Virus record (IMG/VR): IMGVR_UViG_3300021378_000051
Coordinates: 1 to 42,864 of that record
DNA from: a virus
Length of the DNA stretch: 42,864 nucleotides
Strand: one strand, 5' to 3'
Made by a program: the position numbers and the translations under genes. Below, piece after piece: positions 1 through 9,800 of this stretch; the stretch's first letter is position 1, and every line of letters starts with the position of its first letter. The notes beneath the pieces were generated by a model, which did not search any database, was not told the DNA's origin, and saw only the letters and a list, made by a program, of their open reading frames with translations.

Positions 1-3000
1 TGTTACAACAAATCTATTATCGTTAGTTCCAACGTTACCAAATGCTATGCTCTTAGAGCCTGCAGATGCTAGTCCAGCTGGTAAACTACTAGTTGACCAA
101 GTATCTCCATCAACGCTATATGCCGCTGTATTATCTCCTGCACATACAGCAACTACAGCACTTGTTTTGTAAACACTCGATCCGTCATCTAATAATCCAG
201 TTGCTATTGATTCGTATGAACCTGATCCTGGAGTTGGTAACGCTTCTGCTGTCCAAGTAATGCCGTCAACACTTTTAAGTCCGCCAGTACCACTAGTTGG
301 TATTGCAACAAATCTACCTTTTTGTCCTAATCCAGTAAAGTCAAAATCAACAATAGCACCTGTGGCTGCGTTAATTGTTGTGATTGTAATAGTAATATCA
401 TTTGCAGGTGTTGCGCCACCTAATGAAGTTCCTGGAATTTCACAGTGGTTTAATCTACCATAACCAGATCCTGCATTATTTAATGTAACATAATACTTTT
501 CGCCGTTTCTAGTAATATCAAATGTTGCACCAGTACCATCTGATTCAGTAACTGTTGCTACTCCTGTGTACTGTGCTGATGTTTCTACAAATATAGCATC
601 TTGTACTTCTGTTGCACCACTAAGTGTCCTTTGTGTATTAGACTGTGGCGGTGCTGTAAATGTCGCTGCTGGTTCAATTTGATATGTTGATGTAGAGTTA
701 GGAGCAGCAAATGTTGTTCCAGGAACAACGTGATCCCAACCTGCTGTACCATCTGATACCTTAACTACTGTTGCACGTTTTGTACCTGCATCATATGTGT
801 CAATTATACCAAATAGTCCTATACCTGCACCACCAATGATTTGAACTCTCATACCAATGTATGCCGAACTTACATTACCGTCTGTCGATGAAAGATCAAC
901 ATATGTAGTTCCACCGGACTGTGCAACGTTTGACACCGATGTATATCCAGTACCACCTGCTGTATCTGGTGTAGTTTCAATAATACGAGTTTGGAACATT
1001 GCTCCGTCTCTATATTCGTCTGCTAGTACTTCTTCATTAGTACCTGGACCAAAGAACTCAAGCAATGCTTCAGTATAATCGTTACCTGAATGACTAAATT
1101 CAACATTTAGTATTTCATTATTATTTGTATTAACACCTGAAATAGTTGCACTATATTGTGATGCGTTATCAATAACTGCTGTTACTGGAACTTCAGTTGG
1201 GTCAACACCCTCTGCTGACGATCCATATTTACCATATGAGTTATTACCGTTAGTTGCACGTATACGTCCGCCGTTCTCTGCAAGATAACCTACGTGTGAG
1301 TAGTATGTAAACACTGACACAAGTTCTGCTCTACCGTTGTTTGTAATCCATGCTCCAATACCATCACTAATAACCTGTGTAAAGTCGTTACTAACAATTG
1401 AGTCATTTCCGCCTGCGTGTAATGCACCGTCGATTTTTTGACCAGTTGCTCCAAAACCAAATGTTGTACAGTTCTGTACATACGGAGATCTTGCTGTAAT
1501 CCATACACGTTTATCATTTGGACCCCAACCCGGATCTAACGATGCATACGCACCTGCTGTTGGTCTTTGTGTACCAAACGAGTTTGCTGGTCCTAAATCA
1601 CCTTTTAGTCCTTTCATTGTTTGTAGTCTTATTCCTGTACCATTACGTAAGTAGTAAAAGTCTTCTTCTTGTGAGCCAATAACACTATTAACATAATATC
1701 TTGCAGCCAGTAATGTTTTGTATATTCCTGGTCTGTAGAATGTTAATGCGTTTTCTGTATTACCAATTTTATATTGACGTTTCCATGTCTGAGCCCATTC
1801 AAGGTCCCATTTCATTGCATTAACGTATTCTTTAACATCACGTTTACAAATTGCTTCGCTGTAAACATATGCTTTTTCAATTTTAATTGATCCGCTCCAC
1901 GGATTATCAACAGCTACTTCTGTACCGTCTACACTAGTTGATAAACTAAATTGTGTTCCGCTAATAATTTCTTTTACATAGTACTTTGTATTAGGAAGGA
2001 ACAATCCAGAGTTTTCTAAAATACTGTTTGTATTAGTTAACTTAACTTCCATACCTTCATCTAACCAGGCTGTTGAAGTAACTGTTAATCTATTAGAATT
2101 TGTTCCACCTGCTGAACCGCCAGCTACTACTGATGTTGCTGTAACAGTATCACTAAAGTAATCATTTACATAAGCAACAACTTCGTCTGCAATAAAGTCT
2201 TTATTAAGTTCTAATTGACGTATAGCATTAAACACTTCTTGATCATCAACTGACTTCATGCCGCCTTCTGCAGCTCCAGCAAATAATGTATCTTGAACTA
2301 TTTGCCATGTTGTGTTGATTCCTGCTATAGCATCTGCTTCGCCACCTACATTTTGTACCGCAAGTGTTTTTGCAAATTCATTTGCAGCAATAGTTGCTGT
2401 CTTTTGATCTCCAACAACTTTACTTGATGGTGCTCTTAAGTAACTTAATGCTGTTATCAAACTAGCATAGTTAGTACCTAATTGCCAATCATATGCTGCT
2501 GCATCAATGATTAAGCCAATGTCTCTAGTACACTTAGCATGATCATATTTAAAGTCATTATATGTATCAGTAATGAATTGTAATACACTTAATATAGTTG
2601 CAGGTCTTGCAGTGTCAACATCAGTTTTATCTGACTGAATAGCACTTGACGCCCAAGTAACATCTGGATATACTACTGCCGGAACACTGTCAGTATTGCC
2701 TGCTGTAAGTGCATCTGTAATAATAGTCATACCTGCAGCTATTGAATTAGCTTCTGTAGCACTTGCCGGTGTACCTAGTGTAGTTTGAACTTCACTATTT
2801 CCAGACTGTGCTGTAACACTTGATTCTTGTACAACTAAACCTAACAATGTACTCATATGGTTATAAGCTGCTACAGTTTCAGTTACTTGTCCATCTGGAT
2901 AAATTGCACCAAAAATTCCAAAGTATGATTCTGTTATTCTTGTTGCAGCCATTGTACCGCCATATAATACATCATAACACATTGCGTCAACTATGTAACC

Positions 3001-6000
3001 TACATCTCTAGCACATTTTGCCTGATCGTATCCTACTGGTGGTGTATTGTTGTTAACATATGCAACAACATCTGCTTTAATAAATTCTCTGTTTGCTACT
3101 AAGTTATCCTTTGCATCTACTCTGTTTTGATCAACACCTGATGGACTTGGAAAACTTAGTGTGTCTGCTATTCCATCTCCTGGAACAGCTGGACCTGTAT
3201 TATTATTAATAATATCAACAATTTCGTTCATTGATGATTGAATTCTAGTTTCAGCAGTTGCGTCACTAGTAATAGCTAATACTAAATCTCTAGCCTTTCT
3301 AACAGCACCAATAGTTTCTACTCTTTGATTTGCTAGATTGTATGCATTAATTGGTCTAGTATAAGCAATACCGTTATAAACACCATTGTAATTTGTTCCT
3401 AATGCTGCATCAAACATTACATCAGTAATGATGTTTGTTAAGTCTCGTCTGCAAATTGCACTATTATATTTGAAACTACCAAAGTTGTTATTAATGAAGT
3501 CAATTGTTTGCTCACCAATTTCAGTTTTCTTACTTGCTAATGTTGTTGCCGCTGACTGTAACCCAGCTGCTGCACCTGTTACTACAGGATATGTAATACT
3601 TGAATTACTAGGGCCGTTATCAACAATATCAATAATATCGTCAAACAAGTTACCTATTGTAGTTGCATCTGCTGCATCTCCGCCGATACCACTTACCTGT
3701 ATAACAGTTGATTGATATGTTGGACTAACAGCAAGGTCTCTTGAAACTGTTTGTGAGTGTGCTTTTATAATGCCATATGTTGCAATCGTTGCTGCTTTCT
3801 CTGTACTATCAATTTGAAGTACACCACTTGCACCGTTATAATATGCAAGTCCTGCAGTTTCACTCATCCAGTTACCGCCATATGTTAAATCATATGCAAT
3901 ACTGTCAAGTATAAGACCAACGTCTTGTTTACACTTAGTTCTACTATAATTTAAGTTTGGATATTGATCTGCAATGTACGCAACAGTTTCTGCTTGTATA
4001 AATTCTTTATTTCTTAATACCAAATCTCTTGCACGACCAGCACTTGTGTCTGACATAGTATGGAATGTAGGTAAGTTACCGTTCCTCTTTTCACCCAATC
4101 CTACGTTAATTCTATCATTAACTGATCTTGCTAAACGTGTTACCTCTGGTCCAACTACAGTTGTTTCGGCATAAGGCCATGTTTGGTTTTGTGATTGTGT
4201 ATTACCTGTTGTTGGAGTAACTGTTTGTCCTGTAACAACGTCACCAACAATGTCGGCCATTCTTTCAAGTCCTTTAAAGGTATATTTAAAATCGCCTTTA
4301 GGTGTTAACACAGCATTGTCTGCTGTTCTTGGTTCAACAGTTACAGCTCTAAGTTCGTCGCCTATAATACAACATTCTGCTGGAACAATTATTGGTAAAA
4401 CTTCAATATATCTTCCTGTAGAAACTTTAATTAATGTATTGTTTATAACTCTTGCAGGAATATTAGTAACAACGCCTGCTGTAATTGCATCAGTAATAAT
4501 TTTTACGTTTGCAGCAATATCAGCATTAACTGGCTCTGCGCCTAATAGTTCATCTTTGTACTGTGATACAACTGCTGTTGAGTTATCACCGTTTGTTGTT
4601 TGGTAATTAACACTAGGATCTGTTTGTGCAAGAACATTGTTAATTACTGTTAATCCATAATTAATACTAGCAACAGTTTCTGCTTTTTGTGTTAAGTAAG
4701 GTGATCCGTCTGTTTCATTTACATAAGATAATGCCGCTTCTCTTGAACGAACATTACCGCCATGTTTAATATCATTAATAATAGCATCAACAATAAGCCC
4801 CATATCTCTTTCACACTTACTAGACTCGTATGTGAAACTAGATGTAAATGGTGCTGTATTATTTGTAATTTGATAATCGGTCCACTCAACAATTTCTCTT
4901 TGAATAAATCTTCTGTTTAGTTCAAGTAGTTTTGCTGCTTCTGGATTCTTTGCACCTTGTTCAACTTGTTGAGCTGCATACTTAATAGTTTTAAATGGTC
5001 TATCAATTGATTGTCCATAAATTGGTGCTGGTTCGTCTTTACCATGTTCTGCAACATAGTAAACATCTTCTGAGGCTCCTAAAAACGCCCATTCAGGTAA
5101 TGCGTCTGCATTAACTTGTAAAACTTGTCCATCTTTACCAATTGGCAGTCTTGTTGGTGCTGATCCGCTATAATAAACTAAGTCACCTGTAGTTGTTAAT
5201 ACTGACTGTTCTGTACCAATTGCAAGTGCTGACCAATATTGTCCACTATCTGCTAAATCTGGGCGAGAACCTTGTGCGCCTACTTGATCAGATGAGTAGT
5301 CATCACCTTCTGATATGTGTCCAAGTATACAAACATATGAACTATCGCCATAACGTACTACGTCACCTTCGAAGTATTCTTGTTCATCAATCCATTCACC
5401 TCTCCACTCAAAGCCTGAGTTTAGTCTCTGCCAATACAATGCATTTGGTGGTTGTTGATTTTGATGATCTAAAATACAGCGATATGTAAATCCGCCTAGT
5501 CTAACTACATCACCTACTTTATGTTCGTACTGTGAACTATCTGCTCCCCAGTCGCCAATAAATTTAAAGCCTTCAGAAAATAGATCCCAGTTAGTTGGTT
5601 CTAATGGTGGATTTTTATCAGTGTTATCTTGTTTAGCAATATATTGATTACCGCCATAACGTACTACGTCACCAGTTTGGTAACTTCCTTCCCATGTCCA
5701 TTCAGCTTCATATTGAAATCCTTCAACAAACTTTTCCCAGTTTGCAGAATCTGTAGCAAATGCCGAGCTACTAGTGTGGTTAGCAATTGATATCCAAAGA
5801 CCTGCACCATAACGTACAACATCGTTTTCTAGATATTTTTTACTTGCAACCCATTCTGATCTATAATCAAAACCTTTATTTAAAAGTTCCCAATTTGCTT
5901 GATCAGTTTCTAGTCCAGCTGCTTGTGATGTATGCGGAGTTTTACATACGTATGATGCTCCGCCATATTTTACAAAATCGTTGTTTCTATATTGATACCC

Positions 6001-6780
6001 TGCAGTCCAGTCGCCTTTCCAGTCTAAGCCTTCTGCAAATGTTTGCCAGTTACCTAAGTCTGCTTCGATGCCATAATTTATAATATCAATTTCTGAATCA
6101 ATTGACATATTAGAATGGTTATAGCAATAGTAGTAAAGTGTTTCTGGAGTAGAAGCTGTTGGCTCTATTGTTATCTTTCTATTTGTTGCAGTGTCAAATG
6201 CAGCTATGTATGCAGCTGAGTCATCTACTTCTGCACCGTCAATATAATATTTTACGCCAGTTATATATTCTGTTCCAGCGCCGTGTGTTCCGTTCTTTGT
6301 TGTACTAAACAAAAACTGGTGCGTTACATTAGATGCATCATCTTGTGTAAATTCGTATGTTTTGCCGTGTTGGAATTGTATACTAGGATACTGTGTTCCG
6401 TCTAATACAAAAACATTGTTACCTGGAGATTGTGTATTTACAGCAACCGTTACAGCTCTTGTTACTGTTCCAGATATTGTAGTCGAAGTATGATTAGTTT
6501 GGCAGATATATAACTTCGATCCATATTTTACAATATTGTTATTTACATATGACGTACTGTGTGCCCATTCACCTAACCATGACTGACCATCACTTACTAA
6601 GTTCCATTTACTTGGAACTATATTTAGATCTGTAAAAAAGTCTGCAGCACTGCTGTGACCTTCTACACAAATATAAACCTTACCGCCAAACGCAATAACG
6701 TCATCTTTATAGTATGTTGTTCCGGTAGTCCAGTTGTTTTTCCAAACAAATCTAATTCTACCTAGTTTAAATTCTGCCAT
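1..6780 (-). CDS. Giant modular tail-fibre/baseplate structural protein (3' end outside window)
   Basis: The frame is open from the ATG at 6780 to the window edge, giving 2260 codons with no stop. A late promoter (6801-6808) and a CGGAG ribosome site 10 nt upstream support this start. Residues 1-560 hold seven aromatic repeats of the pattern W..G/S..Y...D.V.YGG..Y.C...H, resembling CBM5/12 chitin-binding modules. A cupredoxin-like domain interrupts them at about 112-228, with possible copper ligands His154, Cys219, His222 and Met225. A beta-helix-like region starts near 570 (VYYVAEHG). Six copies of a helical motif of the type (K/I)C.RD....(I/V).(D/N).....D lie at about 656-1660. A segment strongly similar to the downstream 1839-residue protein follows (SLDPGWGP, ATNGNNSYG), then Asp-box motifs (SVDGITW, SVDGDTW) near 2170-2230. 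It is probably a host-contact fibre or baseplate-periphery protein; the exact role is inference. Confidence 0.85.
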   Translation of the reverse strand, partial: MAEFKLGRIRFVWKNNWTTGTTYYKDDVIAFGGKVYICVEGHSSAADFFTDLNIVPSKWNLVSDGQSWLGEWAHSTSYVNNNIVKYGSKLYICQTNHTSTTISGTVTRAVTVAVNTQSPGNNVFVLDGTQYPSIQFQHGKTYEFTQDDASNVTHQFLFSTTKNGTHGAGTEYITGVKYYIDGAEVDDSAAYIAAFDTATNRKITIEPTASTPETLYYYCYNHSNMSIDSEIDIINYGIEADLGNWQTFAEGLDWKGDWTAGYQYRNNDFVKYGGASYVCKTPHTSQAAGLETDQANWELLNKGFDYRSEWVASKKYLENDVVRYGAGLWISIANHTSSSAFATDSANWEKFVEGFQYEAEWTWEGSYQTGDVVRYGGNQYIAKQDNTDKNPPLEPTNWDLFSEGFKFIGDWGADSSQYEHKVGDVVRLGGFTYRCILDHQNQQPPNALYWQRLNSGFEWRGEWIDEQEYFEGDVVRYGDSSYVCILGHISEGDDYSSDQVGAQGSRPDLADSGQYWSALAIGTEQSVLTTTGDLVYYSGSAPTRLPIGKDGQVLQVNADALPEWAFLGASEDVYYVAEHGKDEPAPIYGQSIDRPFKTIKYAAQQVEQGAKNPEAAKLLELNRRFIQREIVEWTDYQITNNTAPFTSSFTYESSKCERDMGLIVDAIINDIKHGGNVRSREAALSYVNETDGSPYLTQKAETVASINYGLTVINNVLAQTDPSVNYQTTNGDNSTAVVSQYKDELLGAEPVNADIAANVKIITDAITAGVVTNIPARVINNTLIKVSTGRYIEVLPIIVPAECCIIGDELRAVTVEPRTADNAVLTPKGDFKYTFKGLERMADIVGDVVTGQTVTPTTGNTQSQNQTWPYAETTVVGPEVTRLARSVNDRINVGLGEKRNGNLPTFHTMSDTSAGRARDLVLRNKEFIQAETVAYIADQYPNLNYSRTKCKQDVGLILDSIAYDLTYGGNWMSETAGLAYYNGASGVLQIDSTEKAATIATYGIIKAHSQTVSRDLAVSPTYQSTVIQVSGIGGDAADATTIGNLFDDIIDIVDNGPSNSSITYPVVTGAAAGLQSAATTLASKKTEIGEQTIDFINNNFGSFKYNSAICRRDLTNIITDVMFDAALGTNYNGVYNGIAYTRPINAYNLANQRVETIGAVRKARDLVLAITSDATAETRIQSSMNEIVDIINNNTGPAVPGDGIADTLSFPSPSGVDQNRVDAKDNLVANREFIKADVVAYVNNNTPPVGYDQAKCARDVGYIVDAMCYDVLYGGTMAATRITESYFGIFGAIYPDGQVTETVAAYNHMSTLLGLVVQESSVTAQSGNSEVQTTLGTPASATEANSIAAGMTIITDALTAGNTDSVPAVVYPDVTWASSAIQSDKTDVDTARPATILSVLQFITDTYNDFKYDHAKCTRDIGLIIDAAAYDWQLGTNYASLITALSYLRAPSSKVVGDQKTATIAANEFAKTLAVQNVGGEADAIAGINTTWQIVQDTLFAGAAEGGMKSVDDQEVFNAIRQLELNKDFIADEVVAYVNDYFSDTVTATSVVAGGSAGGTNSNRLTVTSTAWLDEGMEVKLTNTNSILENSGLFLPNTKYYVKEIISGTQFSLSTSVDGTEVAVDNPWSGSIKIEKAYVYSEAICKRDVKEYVNAMKWDLEWAQTWKRQYKIGNTENALTFYRPGIYKTLLAARYYVNSVIGSQEEDFYYLRNGTGIRLQTMKGLKGDLGPANSFGTQRPTAGAYASLDPGWGPNDKRVWITARSPYVQNCTTFGFGATGQKIDGALHAGGNDSIVSNDFTQVISDGIGAWITNNGRAELVSVFTYYSHVGYLAENGGRIRATNGNNSYGKYGSSAEGVDPTEVPVTAVIDNASQYSATISGVNTNNNEILNVEFSHSGNDYTEALLEFFGPGTNEEVLADEYRDGAMFQTRIIETTPDTAGGTGYTSVSNVAQSGGTTYVDLSSTDGNVSSAYIGMRVQIIGGAGIGLFGIIDTYDAGTKRATVVKVSDGTAGWDHVVPGTTFAAPNSTSTYQIEPAATFTAPPQSNTQRTLSGATEVQDAIFVETSAQYTGVATVTESDGTGATFDITRNGEKYYVTLNNAGSGYGRLNHCEIPGTSLGGATPANDITITITTINAATGAIVDFDFTGLGQKGRFVAIPTSGTGGLKSVDGITWTAEALPTPGSGSYESIATGLLDDGSSVYKTSAVVAVCAGDNTAAYSVDGDTWSTSSLPAGLASAGSKSIAFGNVGTNDNRFVVT

Positions 6781-6800
6781 TTGTTTTTACTCCGTATAGT

Positions 6801-6808
6801 GTATTTAT
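6801..6808 (-). promoter_or_regulatory. T4-type late promoter (ATAAATAC)
   Basis: The minus strand reads ATAAATAC about 20 nt upstream of the start at 6780, matching the gp55-dependent late element TATAAATA except at the first base. It lies in the 47-nt gap after the upstream fibre gene, so the >6.8 kb fibre gene can be transcribed on its own. Confidence 0.75.
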
Positions 6809-6827
6809 CATTAAATAATTTTCCTGG

Positions 6828-9800
6828 TTATTGTACGGTATCATTGTCTGACCTTACTAACAACATTTGAGAAAGTATTGTTCCACCAATTCCGGCTGGT
6901 GTAATGCCGTCGGCTTGTATTCCTGAGAAGTCTACAGGACGTCTAAATTGTAAGATTTCATCGTTGTTCATATCAATCTTATTATCCTCTCCACCAAGTT
7001 GCACATTACCTGCTTGCAACAAGTTGGTTTGAAGATCTTCACCACCCACTGATAGTCTATCTGCTAAGAATGTTGCAATAGCTCTTTGGGTTGGAATAAC
7101 CTGATTTGAGTCTGCACTCATAGTTGGGTCTGTACTAAATTCTTGAACACTTGTTCCAGAACCACCTAATCTAACTCCACCTAGTGATAACTCTGATAGT
7201 CCATCTAAGTCAAAGAACTGAGCACTAATTGTAACAATACCAGTTGCTTGGTTAACAGCAAATAGTTCACCCGTTCTAAAGTTACCATCTTGGTCTGTAC
7301 TTGTGTAGAATACTCTACCTCCATTAGTTTCATATACTTCATTTTCAGGAGCACTTACAAAGTAGTTTCCGTCTGAGTATAATCCTGGATAGTTTGTATC
7401 TGCAAAGCCGCCTGTACCAATGTCTAGGAAGTCGTGACCTGTAATTCTACACTGACTATACCTACTTCTTAATTCTACTACTGTCCCGTGTTGTAAGTTG
7501 TCAGTATTTTCTAAGGTAGGACTTATCTGGAATTCAACTAATCGTGTTCCGTTACCAGAACCGTCATCACCTAAGTCTGTTGCCTTAACACCGTTATAAA
7601 GTTTTAAATCATCTGGTACTTCAGTTGCTTCGTCTAAAATTCCGTTTATTCTAATTTGTACTCCTGGTCCAGGAACAACATCTACCCCTGCCAGTGTTAG
7701 TTTATTTCCTTGTTCAATAATATCAGCATAACCGTCACCTGTTATTGTTACATCTGTTGAGTTAGTTCTATAACCTGATCCCCTATTATTAAATGTTGGT
7801 TGGGCAAGAACACCGTTACTAAGTCTTACTTGAGGTTCTGCTTCTGATATAAACTGATTATCTGTAATAGTTACTGTTGGAGTACTAGCATATCCGCCGC
7901 CTGGATTCCATATTTTAAACTGTGTAATTTTACCTTGTGTTACATCTGCTCTTAATATTGCTTTTGCGCCAGTTCTTGCTTGTACAGTTCCGTTACCTGT
8001 TGCTTGATTTCCTAACAAAACAAATTTTGGGTCATTCCCATTACTAGTATATGCTAATGTTCCCCAAGGTTGTGATGCATCTAAATTATATTGATTCCAA
8101 GTTATTCCGTCTTGTGTTGTAGCAACTAAGTTTGTAGGACCACCACCAACACCATCTACTGCAGTAGCCATCCAAACACCGTTACCGTATTTTAAATCTG
8201 TATAAACTAATGTGCTACCACCGTTTTGTGGAACATCGCCACCTAATACCCATGTCTCACCTTCGTCTACAGAAAAGCATGTTTTTCCACTTTCAGTTAT
8301 GCCTACAAATCTGTTATCACCATAAGCAAATCCACAAAATTCTATTGCATTAACTGTTGCAAATTCTGCAGGAAGTTTATCATTAACTCTATTCCAAGTT
8401 ATTCCGTCTGAAGAAATTGTAACAGCTCTATCTTCGTTACTTACACTTACAAATTTGCCTTGCCCGTATGCTACTTTGGCAAACGCTGACACAGCTCCAC
8501 CGTGTGGAGTTTCTGACCATGTTAGTCCATCATCGCTGTATAAGAAGTTAGCATATGCTGCTGTACAAACAACAAACTTGCCTCCTCCGTATGTGGCATG
8601 CATCCAATTGTTTGCACCTGGAAATGATCTTGTTGTCCAACTTTCGCCTGTTAATGAAAATACATATTGATTTGATTGACCTGCAACTGCAATAAATTTA
8701 TTATCTCCTGCAACTACAGTATGAAAGTTTACTCCTGTAACGTCATGTGTTGTTTCTGTCCAAGTTTGTCCTGCGTTATCACTGTATGCTATATAATTAG
8801 GATCAGCACAAGCAACTAGTCTTGGTTCTCTACCTATACCACTAAATGATGCTGTAAGTATTGAGTTAGTACTATCATCTGTTACTGTTAGCACTGTAAC
8901 AATTAGATCATTATCAGGTGATGTGCCGCCTAGTTGATCTCCTGAGATTGTTATTTTATCTCCTGAAGCATAGCCTGCACCTCCGTCAATCAAAGTTGGT
9001 GTATATACTTTACCAGTTCTTAATATTCGATATACAGCACTTGCTTGATCAATTCCTTCAACTGCACCAGAACCTAACCCAATAGTGATATTTTGATATG
9101 TTACACTAGTTCCGCCTTCTGCTACATCTGTAAATGTTCTTGCATTTACTATATCATATGAGTTACTTGAAAGACTGGGTGACGTTACTTCAACTCGAGG
9201 TTCTATTCTGTATTGTGTTGTTGAATCAAAAGCTGTAGCCAATGTTGTCCCTGGAGTAACATGATCCCATCCATCTTGGTCATCTGATTCTCTCTTAACA
9301 CCAATTTCTTTTGAAATAACACTATACGAGTCAATGTAACCGTATTGTCCTGTTGCTGGGCCAGAAATAATAACTATTCTCATACCAGCAATTTCACTTA
9401 AAAATTGTGTTGGATCTGCGTTAGATATTTTAATTGTTGAACTAGCGTCTGCTGTTACTTGTGCAAAACCTTGTCTAACCAAATAGTTACTACCACCTTC
9501 TGATCCTGATCCAGTAGTATTAATAAGACGAACTTGGCTTATTGCTAAGTCTCTAAAGTCTTCGTATTGGGTGCTAAGGCTTGCACCTGCACCTACAACA
9601 CTTGCTGTAGCGTTTGTATAATATTGACCACAGTGTGCATATTCAAATAGTTTTACTTCGTCAGTTGAGCCGCCAATAAATGCTGACGCTACTAATGCTT
9701 CATTATTTCTGTTCCATACAGAACATGTATCAGGAGTTTCTGCAGGATCGTTCCCGTCAGCAATCGCTCCCCAACTTCCGTATGAGTTATTACCATTAGT

